From Thermocrispum agreste DSM 44070 (lineage in GTDB: Bacteria; Actinomycetota; Actinomycetes; Mycobacteriales; Pseudonocardiaceae), in assembly GCF_000427905.1 (NCBI RefSeq), contig NZ_ATYX01000007.1:248001-312000 (forward strand): a stretch of DNA of 64,000 nucleotides. Direction: 5' to 3'. This document shows, piece after piece, positions 36,030 through 45,052 of this stretch; within the stretch, counting starts at the first letter, position 1, and every line of letters begins with the position of its first letter. Position numbers and translations under genes: made by a program. A model generated the notes under the pieces. It was given only the letters and a program-made list of their open reading frames with translations, was not told the DNA's origin and searched no databases.

Positions 36030-37490
36030 TCAGCCGGCCATCAGCCGGCTCGCCGCCTCCGCGGTGATCCGCGAGGCGCCGAAGGCCAGCACGTAGTTGT
36101 CACCCAGCACCTCCGGCGGTGAGCCGATGCCGTGGTCGACCACCACCAGGTCCGGCCGCACGGCTCGCGCCGCCTGCACCACGCGAACCTGCCAGGGCAG
36201 CCGCCGGGCTTCGCGCACGCAGATCACCACCCGGCGGTCCGGGTAGGCCGCAAGCACCTGCGTCACGTCGCAGTCCTCGGCGGTCAACCGCACCACCTCG
36301 GTGCCGGGCAACCTGGCCGCCAGCAACGCCCCGACCCCCCACGGGACGTTGCCGGCGGCCACCGACGGTCCTTCCCACAGCTCGAGCACCAACGGCGGGT
36401 CGGTGAGCGCCACGTCGCCGTGCGCACGAACGGCCTGCTTGGCGGCGATGCTGGCCGCGGGCAACGACTCGTCCGCCCGGTCCGCATTGCGGCACCACTG
36501 CGCCAGGGAGCGCACCCGCTCGGCCGCTTCGGCCAGCCGGTCACCGGACAGCCGCCCCGACTCGACGGCACCGACGATCGCCGCGGCCATCTCCTCGACC
36601 CGGCCGGGCTCCACGGTGTCTCCCCCGATGCACAGCGCGTCCACCCCGGCCTGCAGCGCCAGCACCGCCGCCTCGGCATGGCCGACCGTGCGGCTGATGG
36701 CGTGCATGTCGAGGCCGTCGGTGACCACCACGCCGTCGAAGCCCAGCTCCTCCCGCAGCAGACCGGTGACGATCTCACGGGACAACGTCGCCGGAGCGCC
36801 CGGGTCCACGGCTGGCATCAGGATGTGCGCGGTCATCACCAGCTTGACGTCGGCCTTGACCGCGGCCCGGAACGGCGGCAACGCCTGCCGCCGCACGTCC
36901 TCCAGCGAGTCGCGCAGCACCGGCGTGGTCAGGTGGCTGTCCTCCTCCGTGCCGCCGTGCCCGGGGAAATGCTTGGCTGCCGCGGCGACGCCTTGCGCCT
37001 GCTGCCCGAGAACCCACGCGCTCACGTGCCGCGACACCAGCTCCGGATCGGATCCGAACGCGCGCACCCCGATCACCGGGTTGCGTTCGTCGGCGTCCAC
37101 GTCCGCCACGGGAGCGAAGTTCACGTCGATGCCGCACGTCCGCAGGCGTTCACCGAGTTCGGCGGCCACCCGCTGGGTCAGCGTCACGTCGTCGATGGCA
37201 CCGAGCGCCGCATTGCCGGGCAACGACGAGCCCTCCGCGGCGTCCAGCCGTGTGACGTCACCCCCCTCTTCGTCGATGGCCACCAGCAGGTCCGAGCGCG
37301 CCGCGTGCAGCTGCCCGGTCAGCTCGGCGACCCCGGCATCACCCCGCCGCGGATCGACGTTGCGGCCGAACAGCACCACGCCACCCAGCCCTTCGCCGGC
37401 CAGCCGGAGCACCCACTCCGGCGGCTCGAAGGTCCCAATGAACCCGGGGAAAAGTGTCGCCAGCGCAAGTTCACGCAGATCCGATCGCAT
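36030..37490 (-). CDS. GH3 beta-N-acetylhexosaminidase-like protein
   Basis: A 486-residue glycoside hydrolase family 3 enzyme. It shows GGVVLFGRNVD near the N-terminus, the NagZ-type KHFPGHGGTEEDSH loop carrying the catalytic acid dyad, and VVTDGLDMHAIS with the nucleophile Asp. There is no signal peptide, so it acts in the cytoplasm on imported N-acetylglucosaminides. Last gene of the sugar uptake operon, after the MalG-like permease. Confidence 0.88.
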   Translation of the reverse strand: MRSDLRELALATLFPGFIGTFEPPEWVLRLAGEGLGGVVLFGRNVDPRRGDAGVAELTGQLHAARSDLLVAIDEEGGDVTRLDAAEGSSLPGNAALGAIDDVTLTQRVAAELGERLRTCGIDVNFAPVADVDADERNPVIGVRAFGSDPELVSRHVSAWVLGQQAQGVAAAAKHFPGHGGTEEDSHLTTPVLRDSLEDVRRQALPPFRAAVKADVKLVMTAHILMPAVDPGAPATLSREIVTGLLREELGFDGVVVTDGLDMHAISRTVGHAEAAVLALQAGVDALCIGGDTVEPGRVEEMAAAIVGAVESGRLSGDRLAEAAERVRSLAQWCRNADRADESLPAASIAAKQAVRAHGDVALTDPPLVLELWEGPSVAAGNVPWGVGALLAARLPGTEVVRLTAEDCDVTQVLAAYPDRRVVICVREARRLPWQVRVVQAARAVRPDLVVVDHGIGSPPEVLGDNYVLAFGASRITAEAASRLMAG

Positions 37491-37491
37491 G

Positions 37492-38319
37492 TCAGCCCTT
37501 CACCGCCCCCGACACCAGGCCTGCGGTCATCCGCCTTTGCACGATGAGGAAGAAGACGATCACCGGAACGGCGATCAGCGCCGAGCCGGCCATGATGCCC
37601 GCCCAGTCGCTGGTCCGGTTGGCCTCGGTGAACGTGCGCAGCCACAACGGCAGCGTCATGTTCTCCGGCCGGGTCATCACGACCAGCGCGAGCGAGAACT
37701 CGTTCCACGCCTGCAGCACCCCGTACACCGCCGCGGCCGCCAGCCCGGGCGCCAGCAGCGGCAACGTCACCCGCAGGAACGCCTGGGTACGGGAGCAGCC
37801 GTCCACCATGGCCGCTTCCTCCAGCTCCAGCGGAACGCCCGCGACGAAGCCGCGCAGCAGCCAGATGGTGAACGGCAGCAGCGTGGCGACGTAGAGCAGC
37901 GACAACCCGCCGACGGTGTTCAGCATGTCCCACGCGTCCAGCTGCTTGAACTGGGAGATGAACAGTCCTTCGGCCGGGATCATCTGGATCACCAGCACGG
38001 CGACCAGGAAGCTACGTCTGCCGCGGAACCGGAACCGGGACAACGCCAGCGCCGCCAGGAACGCCAGCACCAGCGCGACTCCCACGGTGATCAGCGTGAC
38101 GACGGCGCTCATCTTCAGCGCGCTGAAGAACCCGCTGTCGAACACCCGCTCGTAGGCGGCCACCGTGCCGTCCACCGGCACGAAGGTCGGCTCCTCGGCG
38201 CGGATCCTGTTCTGCGGCAGGAACGAGCTGTTGATCATCCAGTAGACCGGGAACGCCCACAGCGCCGCCAGCAGCACGGCGGCCGTGGACAGCACCCAGC
38301 GGCGGGACGAGCGGATCAT
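37492..38319 (-). CDS. sugar ABC transporter permease (MalG type)
   Basis: A 275-residue inner-membrane permease with six hydrophobic helices and the EAA loop LEEAAMVDGCSRTQAFLRVTLPL (quoted by ends LEEAAM and VTLPL), which docks the ATPase. ATG at 38319 overlaps the partner permease stop in ATGA. No ATPase gene is present; such uptake systems often share the MsiK-type ATPase encoded elsewhere. Confidence 0.92.
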   Translation of the reverse strand: MIRSSRRWVLSTAAVLLAALWAFPVYWMINSSFLPQNRIRAEEPTFVPVDGTVAAYERVFDSGFFSALKMSAVVTLITVGVALVLAFLAALALSRFRFRGRRSFLVAVLVIQMIPAEGLFISQFKQLDAWDMLNTVGGLSLLYVATLLPFTIWLLRGFVAGVPLELEEAAMVDGCSRTQAFLRVTLPLLAPGLAAAAVYGVLQAWNEFSLALVVMTRPENMTLPLWLRTFTEANRTSDWAGIMAGSALIAVPVIVFFLIVQRRMTAGLVSGAVKG

Positions 38320-39311
38320 GACGCGGCCTCTTCCTTCAGCAGCACCCGCACGTAGTACAAGCTCAGCCCGACGGTGACCAGCAGGATGAACCAGGACGCC
38401 GCGGCGGCCAGCCCGAACCGTCCTTCGCCGATGCCCAGCCGGTAGATGTAGGTGCCGATCAGGTTGGTCTCCCTGGTGATGCCCCCGGCGTCCTGCAGCA
38501 CGAAGATCTGGGTGAACACCTTGAGATTCCAGATGATCTGCAGCAGGCCGACGATCAGCAGCACCGGCCGGATGATCGGCACGGTCACCATGCGGAACCG
38601 CTGCCAGCCGCCCGCCCCGTCCAGTTCGGCGGCCTCCAGCACGTCCGCGGGCACCTGAGTGAGCCCGGCGTAGACGGTGAAGGCCACGAACGGCACGCTC
38701 ATCCAGACCACCACGATCCCCGCGACCACGAAGAACGACAGCTGGTTCAGCAGCCACGAGTGGCCGGCGAAGCCGTCCAGGCCGAGGGTGGTCAGCAGCC
38801 AGTTGATCACCCCGAACTGCGCGTCGAACAGCCACTGCCACACCGTCAGCGACGCCAGGTGCGGCATGGCCCAGGCCAGCAGCAGCGCCACCTGGAGGAT
38901 CAGCCGCGGCAGCCGCCCGATGCGGGTCATCAGCATCGCCAGTGCGATGCCGACCACCATGCACACCGCGGAGACCGCCAGGCAGAACAGCACCGAGCGG
39001 GCCAGCACCGTCCACAGGTAGCCGTCGGTGAGCAGCTGCTCGTAGTTGTCCAGCCCGACCCACTCCGGCTCCCGGCCGAACTGCTGCGCCAGACCGTACT
39101 CCTGGAACGACATGACGATCTGGCGTGCCAGGGGGAAGCCGAGCGCGGCCAGCAGGACCACCAGCGTGGGGAGCAGGAACGCGTACGGCAGCAGGCCGCG
39201 CCGCCGCGGATCGCGTCCCTGCCGCCCGCGGGGAGCGGCGCCACCCTGCTCCGGCGGCAGGGTGGCCCGCTCGTCGGGCACCGTCGCAGCAGGTGCGGAC
39301 ATGACCGTCAC
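38316..39311 (-). CDS. sugar ABC transporter permease (MalF type)
   Basis: A 331-residue permease with an N-terminal cytosolic Pro/Arg-rich stretch then about six helices and the EAA loop ADVLEAAELDGAGGWQRFRMVT (quoted by ends). The GTG at 39311 overlaps the binding-protein stop in GTGA; an ATG three codons in, at 39302, is an alternative start. Confidence 0.9.
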   Translation of the reverse strand: MTVMSAPAATVPDERATLPPEQGGAAPRGRQGRDPRRRGLLPYAFLLPTLVVLLAALGFPLARQIVMSFQEYGLAQQFGREPEWVGLDNYEQLLTDGYLWTVLARSVLFCLAVSAVCMVVGIALAMLMTRIGRLPRLILQVALLLAWAMPHLASLTVWQWLFDAQFGVINWLLTTLGLDGFAGHSWLLNQLSFFVVAGIVVVWMSVPFVAFTVYAGLTQVPADVLEAAELDGAGGWQRFRMVTVPIIRPVLLIVGLLQIIWNLKVFTQIFVLQDAGGITRETNLIGTYIYRLGIGEGRFGLAAAASWFILLVTVGLSLYYVRVLLKEEAAS

Positions 39312-40600
39312 TCGGACGAGGCGAGCTGCTTGGTGATCTCTTCGTCGGCCTTCTTGGCCAGCGCGGCCACGTCGCCGCCCTGGGCGATGCCGACGAACAA
39401 ATCCTCGAGGATGCGGGCGCCCTCCACCGAGGCCCAGCCCTGCGCCGCCGGGGTGAGCTTGGCGTTGCTCACCGCCTCCGCGGTCGCCTTGGCGAACTCG
39501 TCGTCGCCCAGCTTGTCCGCCAGCGACAGCTTCGCCGGGGTCAGGCCGTTCTCGGCGTACTGGGTCTGGAACTCGTCGGACAGGATCAGCTCGACCAGCT
39601 TGCGGGCCAGTTCCTTGTGCGACGACTTGGCCGAGATCGCGATGTTGGAACCGCCGAGCAGCACCGGGGCGGGTTCACCGTCGGAACCGGGCAGCGGGAA
39701 CACACCGATCTTCTTCAGCATCTCCGGGCAGCCGATCTCCTTGTCCGCCAGCGAGCCCCTGAACCAGCCGGGCCGCAGCGCCATGGCGACCTTGCCCGCG
39801 CAGAACGGCACCTCCGGCTGGGCCTCGTTGCCGTCGCGCGGTGCGCCGGACGCCTCCTGGAAGATCTCGCTCACCAGCTGCAGGCCCCGCTGCGACTCCG
39901 GCTTGCTGAGCGCGCCGACCCACTTGCCGTTCTCCTGCACCGCGAAGTCGCCGCCGGCGTCCCACAGGAAGGCGGCGCCGTCCCGCCAGTCCTGCCCGGG
40001 CAGCCAGAAGCCGGAGAACCCGGAGACGTTCGCGTTGTCCTGCTTCAGCTTCTTGGCCGCGGCGACGAACTCCTCCATCGTCTTCGGCACGTCGAGCCCG
40101 GACTTGGCGAACAGGTCCTTGCGGTAGAACACGTAGGCCGAGCCGGCGTACAGCGGGACCGCGTACACCTTGCCGTCGGCGCTGCCCGCTTCCACGAAGC
40201 TCGGCAGCAGGTCGTCCCCGCCCAGCTTGGGCACCAGGTCGGTGATGTCTTCGAACGCGCCGACGGTGGTGAACGTGGCCGCCTGGGTGTTGCCGACCTC
40301 CACCACGTCGGGTGTTTCCTTGGCGCTCCCCAGCGACGTGGTCAGCTTGTCCACCAAGCCTTCCCACTGCTGCTCTTCGATCACCAGCTTGGAGCCGGGG
40401 TTCCGCTTCTCGAACTCGGCTTTCAGCCACTGCCGCATCGGCTCGGGGGTGTCCGGCCCGTTCAGCCACAACCGGATCGTGGCGGGACCGGACTGCTGCG
40501 GCACCTCGTCGGCTTCGTTCCCGCCGCCCCCGTCGCCGCAGGCGGTCATGGCCAGGCTCGCGGCGGCGAAGAGAGCGGTGAGGACACGTGTTCTGGCCAC
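39308..40600 (-). CDS. sugar ABC transporter substrate-binding lipoprotein
   Basis: A 430-residue exported lipoprotein. The signal peptide ends in the lipobox LAMTAC (Cys lipidated), followed by a Gly-rich linker, then a family-1 extracellular binding fold with DVVEVGNTQAATF, PLYAGSAYVFYRKDLF and TMEEFVAAAKKLK. The GTG at 40600 has GAGGTCC upstream. With the GH3 enzyme and ROK regulator, an N-acetylglucosamine or chito-oligosaccharide ligand is likely. Confidence 0.92.
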   Translation of the reverse strand: MARTRVLTALFAAASLAMTACGDGGGGNEADEVPQQSGPATIRLWLNGPDTPEPMRQWLKAEFEKRNPGSKLVIEEQQWEGLVDKLTTSLGSAKETPDVVEVGNTQAATFTTVGAFEDITDLVPKLGGDDLLPSFVEAGSADGKVYAVPLYAGSAYVFYRKDLFAKSGLDVPKTMEEFVAAAKKLKQDNANVSGFSGFWLPGQDWRDGAAFLWDAGGDFAVQENGKWVGALSKPESQRGLQLVSEIFQEASGAPRDGNEAQPEVPFCAGKVAMALRPGWFRGSLADKEIGCPEMLKKIGVFPLPGSDGEPAPVLLGGSNIAISAKSSHKELARKLVELILSDEFQTQYAENGLTPAKLSLADKLGDDEFAKATAEAVSNAKLTPAAQGWASVEGARILEDLFVGIAQGGDVAALAKKADEEITKQLASSE

Positions 40601-40628
40601 GGCGGACCTCCAGGTCGAGGAAATGAAA

Positions 40629-40674
40629 GGTTTCCTTCCAGTGGGTGGATACCACTGTAAAGTTCGTTTCCAGT
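40629..40674. promoter_or_regulatory. ROK-type operator region before sugar operon
   Basis: Contains TTTCCTTCCAGT and GTTTCCAGT, plus a perfect 6-base inverted repeat CAGTGG/CCACTG (40639-40657). Similar TTTCCAGT occurs in front of the ROK gene. Confidence 0.5.
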
Positions 40675-40682
40675 TTTGCTGG

Positions 40683-41846
40683 TCACGGTTGGGTAACAGA
40701 GCTGAACAACCCTCGCCGGGCCCGGTCCACCGCCGCCAGGACCGCGCCGCGCAGCACCGGCTCCTCGACCTCGGTCGACACCACCCGCGGATGCACCGGC
40801 GCGATGTGCCGCACGCCGCCGGCGAGCAGCCGACACAGCTGGTCGCCACCGGTGGCGCCGATCTCGCCGGACAGAATGACCAGAGCAGGATCGACGACGG
40901 CACACACCGCAGCCACCCCCAATGCGAGCCGATCGGCCAGCACGCGCAGGAAGGCCTCGTGCCCGCCCGCCAAGGCCACCCGGACCGCCGTGGCCGCGTC
41001 CGGTGCCTCGATGCCGTGGTCGGCGGCCAGCCTCATGACCGCGCCGGCACCGACCAGCCCCTGGAACGCGCCCTCCGCAGGCCGGTCGACCCGTGCGCGC
41101 GACGTGACACCCGGCATGGGCAGGTAGCCGATCTCCCCCGCCGCACCGGTGGCGCCGCGGTGGAGCCGGCCACCGAGCACGACGGCCAGACCGACACCGC
41201 GCCCGACCCACAGCAGGACCAGGTCGTCGACGTCGCGCCCGGCCCCCTCAGCACGTTCGGCCACCGCGGCCAGGTTCACGTCGTTCTCGAACGTCAGCTC
41301 GCAGCCCAGGTCGGCGGCCAGCACCTCGCGCAGCCCGCGGTGCCACCCTGGCAGGTCGAACGACAGCTGGATGTCGCCGGTCGCCGGATCGACCACGCCG
41401 GGCATGCCGATGACCACCTGGTCGACCGCCGACAGCTCCAGCCCGGCCTCGGCGGTCACCTCCGCGACCGTGTCGTGGATCAGCCCTTTCGGGTCGGTCG
41501 CGCCGTTCACCGGGCGGCGCAGCCGGGCGACCGTGGTGCCGGTGACGTCGGCGATGGCGACGTCCGCATGGTCGGGGTTCAGGTCGACCCCGACGCTGAA
41601 CGAACACCCCGGCCGCACCGCGTAGACCTCGGCGCTCGGGCCACGCCCCGCCGAGCGGGAGCCGACCACCTCGACCAGCCCCCGGCGCTGCAGCCTGGCC
41701 AGCAGCTGCGAGGCGGTGACCTTGGACAGGCCGGTGCGCTTGCCGAGCTCCACGCGCGTCATCGGCCCCTCGGTGAGCAGCAGGTCGAACGCGCTGCGGT
41801 CGTTGATGGTGCGCAGCAGGCTGGGGGTAGCGGGGCGGGCGGCCAC
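40683..41846 (-). CDS. ROK-family transcriptional repressor
   Basis: A 387-residue regulator with an N-terminal winged helix (LLLTEGPMTRVELGKRTGLSKVTASQLLARLQ, quoted by ends) and a sugar-kinase-like ROK domain (VGVDLNPDHADVAIAD, GATGAAGEIGYLPM). The usual ROK zinc Cys cluster after GEIG is missing (PMPGVTSRARVD), so zinc binding may be absent. GTG start at 41846. It lies in front of the sugar ABC operon on the same strand and probably represses it. Confidence 0.88.
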   Translation of the reverse strand: MAARPATPSLLRTINDRSAFDLLLTEGPMTRVELGKRTGLSKVTASQLLARLQRRGLVEVVGSRSAGRGPSAEVYAVRPGCSFSVGVDLNPDHADVAIADVTGTTVARLRRPVNGATDPKGLIHDTVAEVTAEAGLELSAVDQVVIGMPGVVDPATGDIQLSFDLPGWHRGLREVLAADLGCELTFENDVNLAAVAERAEGAGRDVDDLVLLWVGRGVGLAVVLGGRLHRGATGAAGEIGYLPMPGVTSRARVDRPAEGAFQGLVGAGAVMRLAADHGIEAPDAATAVRVALAGGHEAFLRVLADRLALGVAAVCAVVDPALVILSGEIGATGGDQLCRLLAGGVRHIAPVHPRVVSTEVEEPVLRGAVLAAVDRARRGLFSSVTQP

Positions 41847-41860
41847 GGAAGCTCCTAGTA

Positions 41861-41883
41861 GGAAACAGTCTTTCCAGTACTGG
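41861..41883. promoter_or_regulatory. ROK-type operator before its own gene
   Basis: GGAAA-CAGTC-TTTCC inverted repeat (41861-41875) continuing into TTTCCAGTACTGG. It shares TTTCCAGT with the site region before the sugar operon. Confidence 0.55.
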
Positions 41884-41894
41884 CTCAGCGTAGC

Positions 41895-43418
41895 TCAGTC
41901 GCGCACCACGAAGGGATCGAGAAGGTCGGGAACCACTCGGCAGGCGACGGCGAGCACCTCGGCGTCATCCGCATCGTAGGCGGTGAAGGCGCCGGACCCG
42001 GCCGCGGTCGTCACCGTGAAGTCCGCCAACCCCAAGCGTCGCTGGAACGGTGACTGCCGCACGGTCACGCCGATGATCCCGCTCCGCCGCAACGCCGCTG
42101 TCCGTCGTGCCAGGAGCCCGTAGCGGACCACCAGGTAGTCCTCGGTATGGCCGTGGCCGAGATTGCGGTAGTTCTCCACCGCAGCGAACAGCGCGGCCGG
42201 GACCAGCACGATCGCGCTGATCCACGCCACATCCAGCAGCACCGACGTCACCGTCATGCCGACGACCACCAGGACGGCCTCGACGACGGCAACGGCGGCG
42301 ACCGCCCAGACCAAGCGTCTGCGCAGCGCGGCTCGCGGGTGGCCGGTGATGTCCGCCGTCGTCGGTGACTCGGGTTCGCGGAGGATCTCCGCCGCGACGC
42401 GCTGGGCGATCTCCCGCGGCGCCTCGGGCAGCAGAACTTTGGTGTCCTCCCCTGGTTGGTCCGGCTTGTTGTCCCGAATGCCGGTCGCCACCGCTTCCAG
42501 CCGTCCGCCGCCGAGCAAGCGAGCGCCGTACGGTTCCACCAGCTCCACACCGCGCAACCGGTCCTCGGCCAACGACAGCGACCGATGGATGAGCAGCCCG
42601 CGGCGAACCTGGAGCGTGTCGCCGGTCCGCTGCAACCGGAAGTTCCACCACGCTTCCACGCCGAACGCCAACGACGCGACGAGCCCGACGACCAGGACGA
42701 CTACCACGGCGAGGGGGATCACCGTCCACAGCGACAGCTCACGGATCAGCTCCGCCGCCTGGCCGAGGACGGAGTCGCGAAGGCCGAACCAGTCGGTGAT
42801 CTGCCAGGCCACACCGCAGGCGGCAACGCCGAGCACGCCGGGCCAGATGCTCACGGGCACGTAGCGGAGCCAGCCGAGGTCGAACTCGGCGAGCACCGGC
42901 GGTGGTTCGCCGACGGGTTCGTCGCTGTCCACGGTGGGCGCGGGCCGAGTGAGCAGGTCGTCCCGCAGCATGTCTGCGAACGAACGGCTGACCGCGTCCA
43001 GGGTGAGCTGGCTCCCCTCGGACTCGGCGTGCTCGCCCGTCCCGATGTGCACCTTGGCCACGCCGAAGACGCGGTACAACGGGTGGGCGTGGACGTCGAC
43101 GGTGCGGATCCGCTCGCGGTGCACCGCGCGGTGTTGCCGCCGCAGGATCCCGGTGCGCAGCTCGACCTTCTCGTCGGTCACGCGGAACCAGGTCTTGCGG
43201 ATCCGCAGGTAGTCGTAGAGCACTACGGCACCGACGACCACGACGACGCCGGAGAGCACCAACAACAGCACCAGCGGCACCGGCAGGGCGTCGTTGTTGA
43301 TCAATCCGCTGGTGACCGGTACACCGATCGCGACGCAGACACCCAGCATCCCGGCCGTGGTCACGCCGAGCGTGCGCTTGTCCAGCTTCTGCCAGGCGAT
43401 GTCTTCGGCGTCGGTCAC
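41895..43418 (-). CDS. PH-domain membrane protein (YdbT-like)
   Basis: A 507-residue membrane protein with several hydrophobic helices and three PH-like (bPH2/DUF304) repeats: KTWFRVTDEKVELRTGILRRQHRAV, QVRRGLLIHRSLSLAEDRLRGVEL, and YLVVRYGLLARRTAALRRSGI (given by positions about 75-100, 270-295 and 420-440). GTG at 43418 overlaps the partner stop in GTGA. It probably works with the next protein. The function of this pair in Bacillus is in stress/bacteriocin tolerance; here it is unknown. Confidence 0.85.
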   Translation of the reverse strand: MTDAEDIAWQKLDKRTLGVTTAGMLGVCVAIGVPVTSGLINNDALPVPLVLLLVLSGVVVVVGAVVLYDYLRIRKTWFRVTDEKVELRTGILRRQHRAVHRERIRTVDVHAHPLYRVFGVAKVHIGTGEHAESEGSQLTLDAVSRSFADMLRDDLLTRPAPTVDSDEPVGEPPPVLAEFDLGWLRYVPVSIWPGVLGVAACGVAWQITDWFGLRDSVLGQAAELIRELSLWTVIPLAVVVVLVVGLVASLAFGVEAWWNFRLQRTGDTLQVRRGLLIHRSLSLAEDRLRGVELVEPYGARLLGGGRLEAVATGIRDNKPDQPGEDTKVLLPEAPREIAQRVAAEILREPESPTTADITGHPRAALRRRLVWAVAAVAVVEAVLVVVGMTVTSVLLDVAWISAIVLVPAALFAAVENYRNLGHGHTEDYLVVRYGLLARRTAALRRSGIIGVTVRQSPFQRRLGLADFTVTTAAGSGAFTAYDADDAEVLAVACRVVPDLLDPFVVRD

Positions 43419-43915
43419 GTCGCGTCTCCCGGGGTGGCCTGCGCGATCGCGGTCAACCGGGCGACGAGGTCGGCGGCAAGCTCATGGTCCAGGCCGTCGA
43501 TCTTGATCGCGCCCTTGGCCGACGCCGTGGTGACCGTCAGCGTGGACAACCGGAACAGCTGCTGCAGCGGACCACGGACGGTGTCGACGGTTTGGATCCG
43601 GGACATCGGCGCGACGCGCCATTCCTGCCACAGCCACCCGGACCTGGCGTAGACGGCTTCGTCGGTGCTCTCCCAGCGATGCACGCGGTAACGCCAGCGG
43701 GGCATGATCAAGACGTACGGGATGCCGACCACCAGCGTCGCGACGAGCGCGGCGACCAGCCAGGGCCGCGGCTCCTCGAGCACGGCCGCAAGCACACCGA
43801 GCACGACGGCGACCGGCACGACGTCCAGCAATGCCCGCACGGTCCACCAGGTCACCGCACGCCGGTCCACCAGATTCTTGGGCGCACGCAGCCGTAACGA
43901 TTGTTCCCCAGGCAC
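43415..43915 (-). CDS. PH-domain membrane protein (YdbS-like)
   Basis: A 166-residue protein with two N-terminal membrane helices (VVPVAVVLGVLAAV, WLVAALVATLVVGI) and one bPH2 domain (YRVHRWESTDEAVYARSGW, VAPMSRIQTVDT). GTG at 43915. It precedes and overlaps the longer partner. Confidence 0.85.
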   Translation of the reverse strand: MPGEQSLRLRAPKNLVDRRAVTWWTVRALLDVVPVAVVLGVLAAVLEEPRPWLVAALVATLVVGIPYVLIMPRWRYRVHRWESTDEAVYARSGWLWQEWRVAPMSRIQTVDTVRGPLQQLFRLSTLTVTTASAKGAIKIDGLDHELAADLVARLTAIAQATPGDAT

Positions 43916-43937
43916 GCTGCGAGGCTACCGCACGTGA

Positions 43938-44270
43938 TCAGCTCTCCGTCGTCTTGTCCTCCGCGCTTTCCTGGGCTTTCCGCGCGGTGCGGCGCCGGTG
44001 CGCGGTGCGCGCGATCGCGTGGCTGGACACCGGCGACGTCAACGCGACGAACACGATGGCCAGCGCGGCGAACGTGATGATCCGGATGTCCTCGGTGGCG
44101 ATCGACGAAGCAAGGATGCAGATGATGCCCGGACCGGTGGCCAGGCCCTGCGCGTGCAACTGCCCGAGGACGGTGGGCAGGCGCAGGACACCCAGCACGC
44201 TGATGGTCAGCAGCACCAGCCCGATCAGCAACAGCAGACCACCGACCACCTCGAGCACGATCGAGATCAT
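43938..44270 (-). CDS. mnhG: Mrp Na+/H+ antiporter subunit G
   Basis: A 110-residue membrane protein with three hydrophobic segments and the family block GVLRLPTVLGQLHAQGLATG. Mrp complexes exchange Na+ for H+. The start MISIVLEVVG at 44270 overlaps mnhF stop in ATGA. Confidence 0.9.
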   Translation of the reverse strand: MISIVLEVVGGLLLLIGLVLLTISVLGVLRLPTVLGQLHAQGLATGPGIICILASSIATEDIRIITFAALAIVFVALTSPVSSHAIARTAHRRRTARKAQESAEDKTTES

Positions 44271-44536
44271 CCGAACGGACCTCCCTGGTCGAGGTAGCGG
44301 GCGGCGGCGACGGTCGACACGAACGACAGCAACGCCAGCGCCACCGCGGCATCGAAGTAGAACGGCTGACCGCGCAGGTAACACAGCAGCGCGAGCAGCG
44401 CGATGACGATGATCGCCAGCAGGTCCAGCGCCACCACGCGCTGCAGCACGTTCCGGGCGCGCACCAGCGCGACGCCACCGGCGATGAGCAGGAACGTCAC
44501 CCAGAACAGCGCGGGAACGACGATGAAGTCAGGCAC
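44267..44536 (-). CDS. mnhF: Mrp Na+/H+ antiporter subunit F
   Basis: An 89-residue membrane protein with three helices and RARNVLQRVVALDLLAII, typical of MnhF. It is coupled to mnhG; the mnhE stop lies six bases upstream. Confidence 0.9.
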   Translation of the reverse strand: MPDFIVVPALFWVTFLLIAGGVALVRARNVLQRVVALDLLAIIVIALLALLCYLRGQPFYFDAAVALALLSFVSTVAAARYLDQGGPFG

Positions 44537-44542
44537 GGCGGA

Positions 44543-45052
44543 TCACGGGAACACGCGGCGTTGCCGCCGTCGGTAGGTGTCGAGTTGCTCGGCGACCACC
44601 GCGTCCGGGTCGGTCGCGTCGATGACGTGCAGCAGCATGCGTCCCTTCTCCTCGTCGATCTCGACGACAACGGTGTCCGGCACGAAGCCGACCCGGACTC
44701 CCCACGCGGCGGCGGACTGCGGCCCGCCGTGCGGCGGGATCGGCACCTCGACCAGGTCCGACTTCGCCACCTCGCGGCGGATCAGCCACCGCGCTGTCTT
44801 CCACGTTCCGGTGACCAGGTCGATCAGCGTTCCGCCGATCAGCGCGGGCACGCCGGCCAGCCTGCGCGGCAACGGGGTCTGCGACCGGGTTCGGATGATC
44901 CCGACGTTGCGGCCCGCCAGCACCAGGGCCGTCGCCAGCAGCACACCGACGAGAATGTCCGCCGGGTCGATGCTGGTCAGCACCATCAGGTAGATCGCGG
45001 TGAGCACCACGATCCGCACCACCGGCCCGAGGATTCCTCCTTGTTTGCCCAT
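44543..45052 (-). CDS. mnhE: Mrp Na+/H+ antiporter subunit E
   Basis: A 169-residue protein with N-terminal membrane helices and a C-terminal cytosolic part with VPDTVVVEIDEEKGRMLLHVID (quoted by ends VPDTVV and LLHVID). The ATG at 45052 shares one base with the mnhD stop. Length fits MnhE. Confidence 0.9.
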   Translation of the reverse strand: MGKQGGILGPVVRIVVLTAIYLMVLTSIDPADILVGVLLATALVLAGRNVGIIRTRSQTPLPRRLAGVPALIGGTLIDLVTGTWKTARWLIRREVAKSDLVEVPIPPHGGPQSAAAWGVRVGFVPDTVVVEIDEEKGRMLLHVIDATDPDAVVAEQLDTYRRRQRRVFP

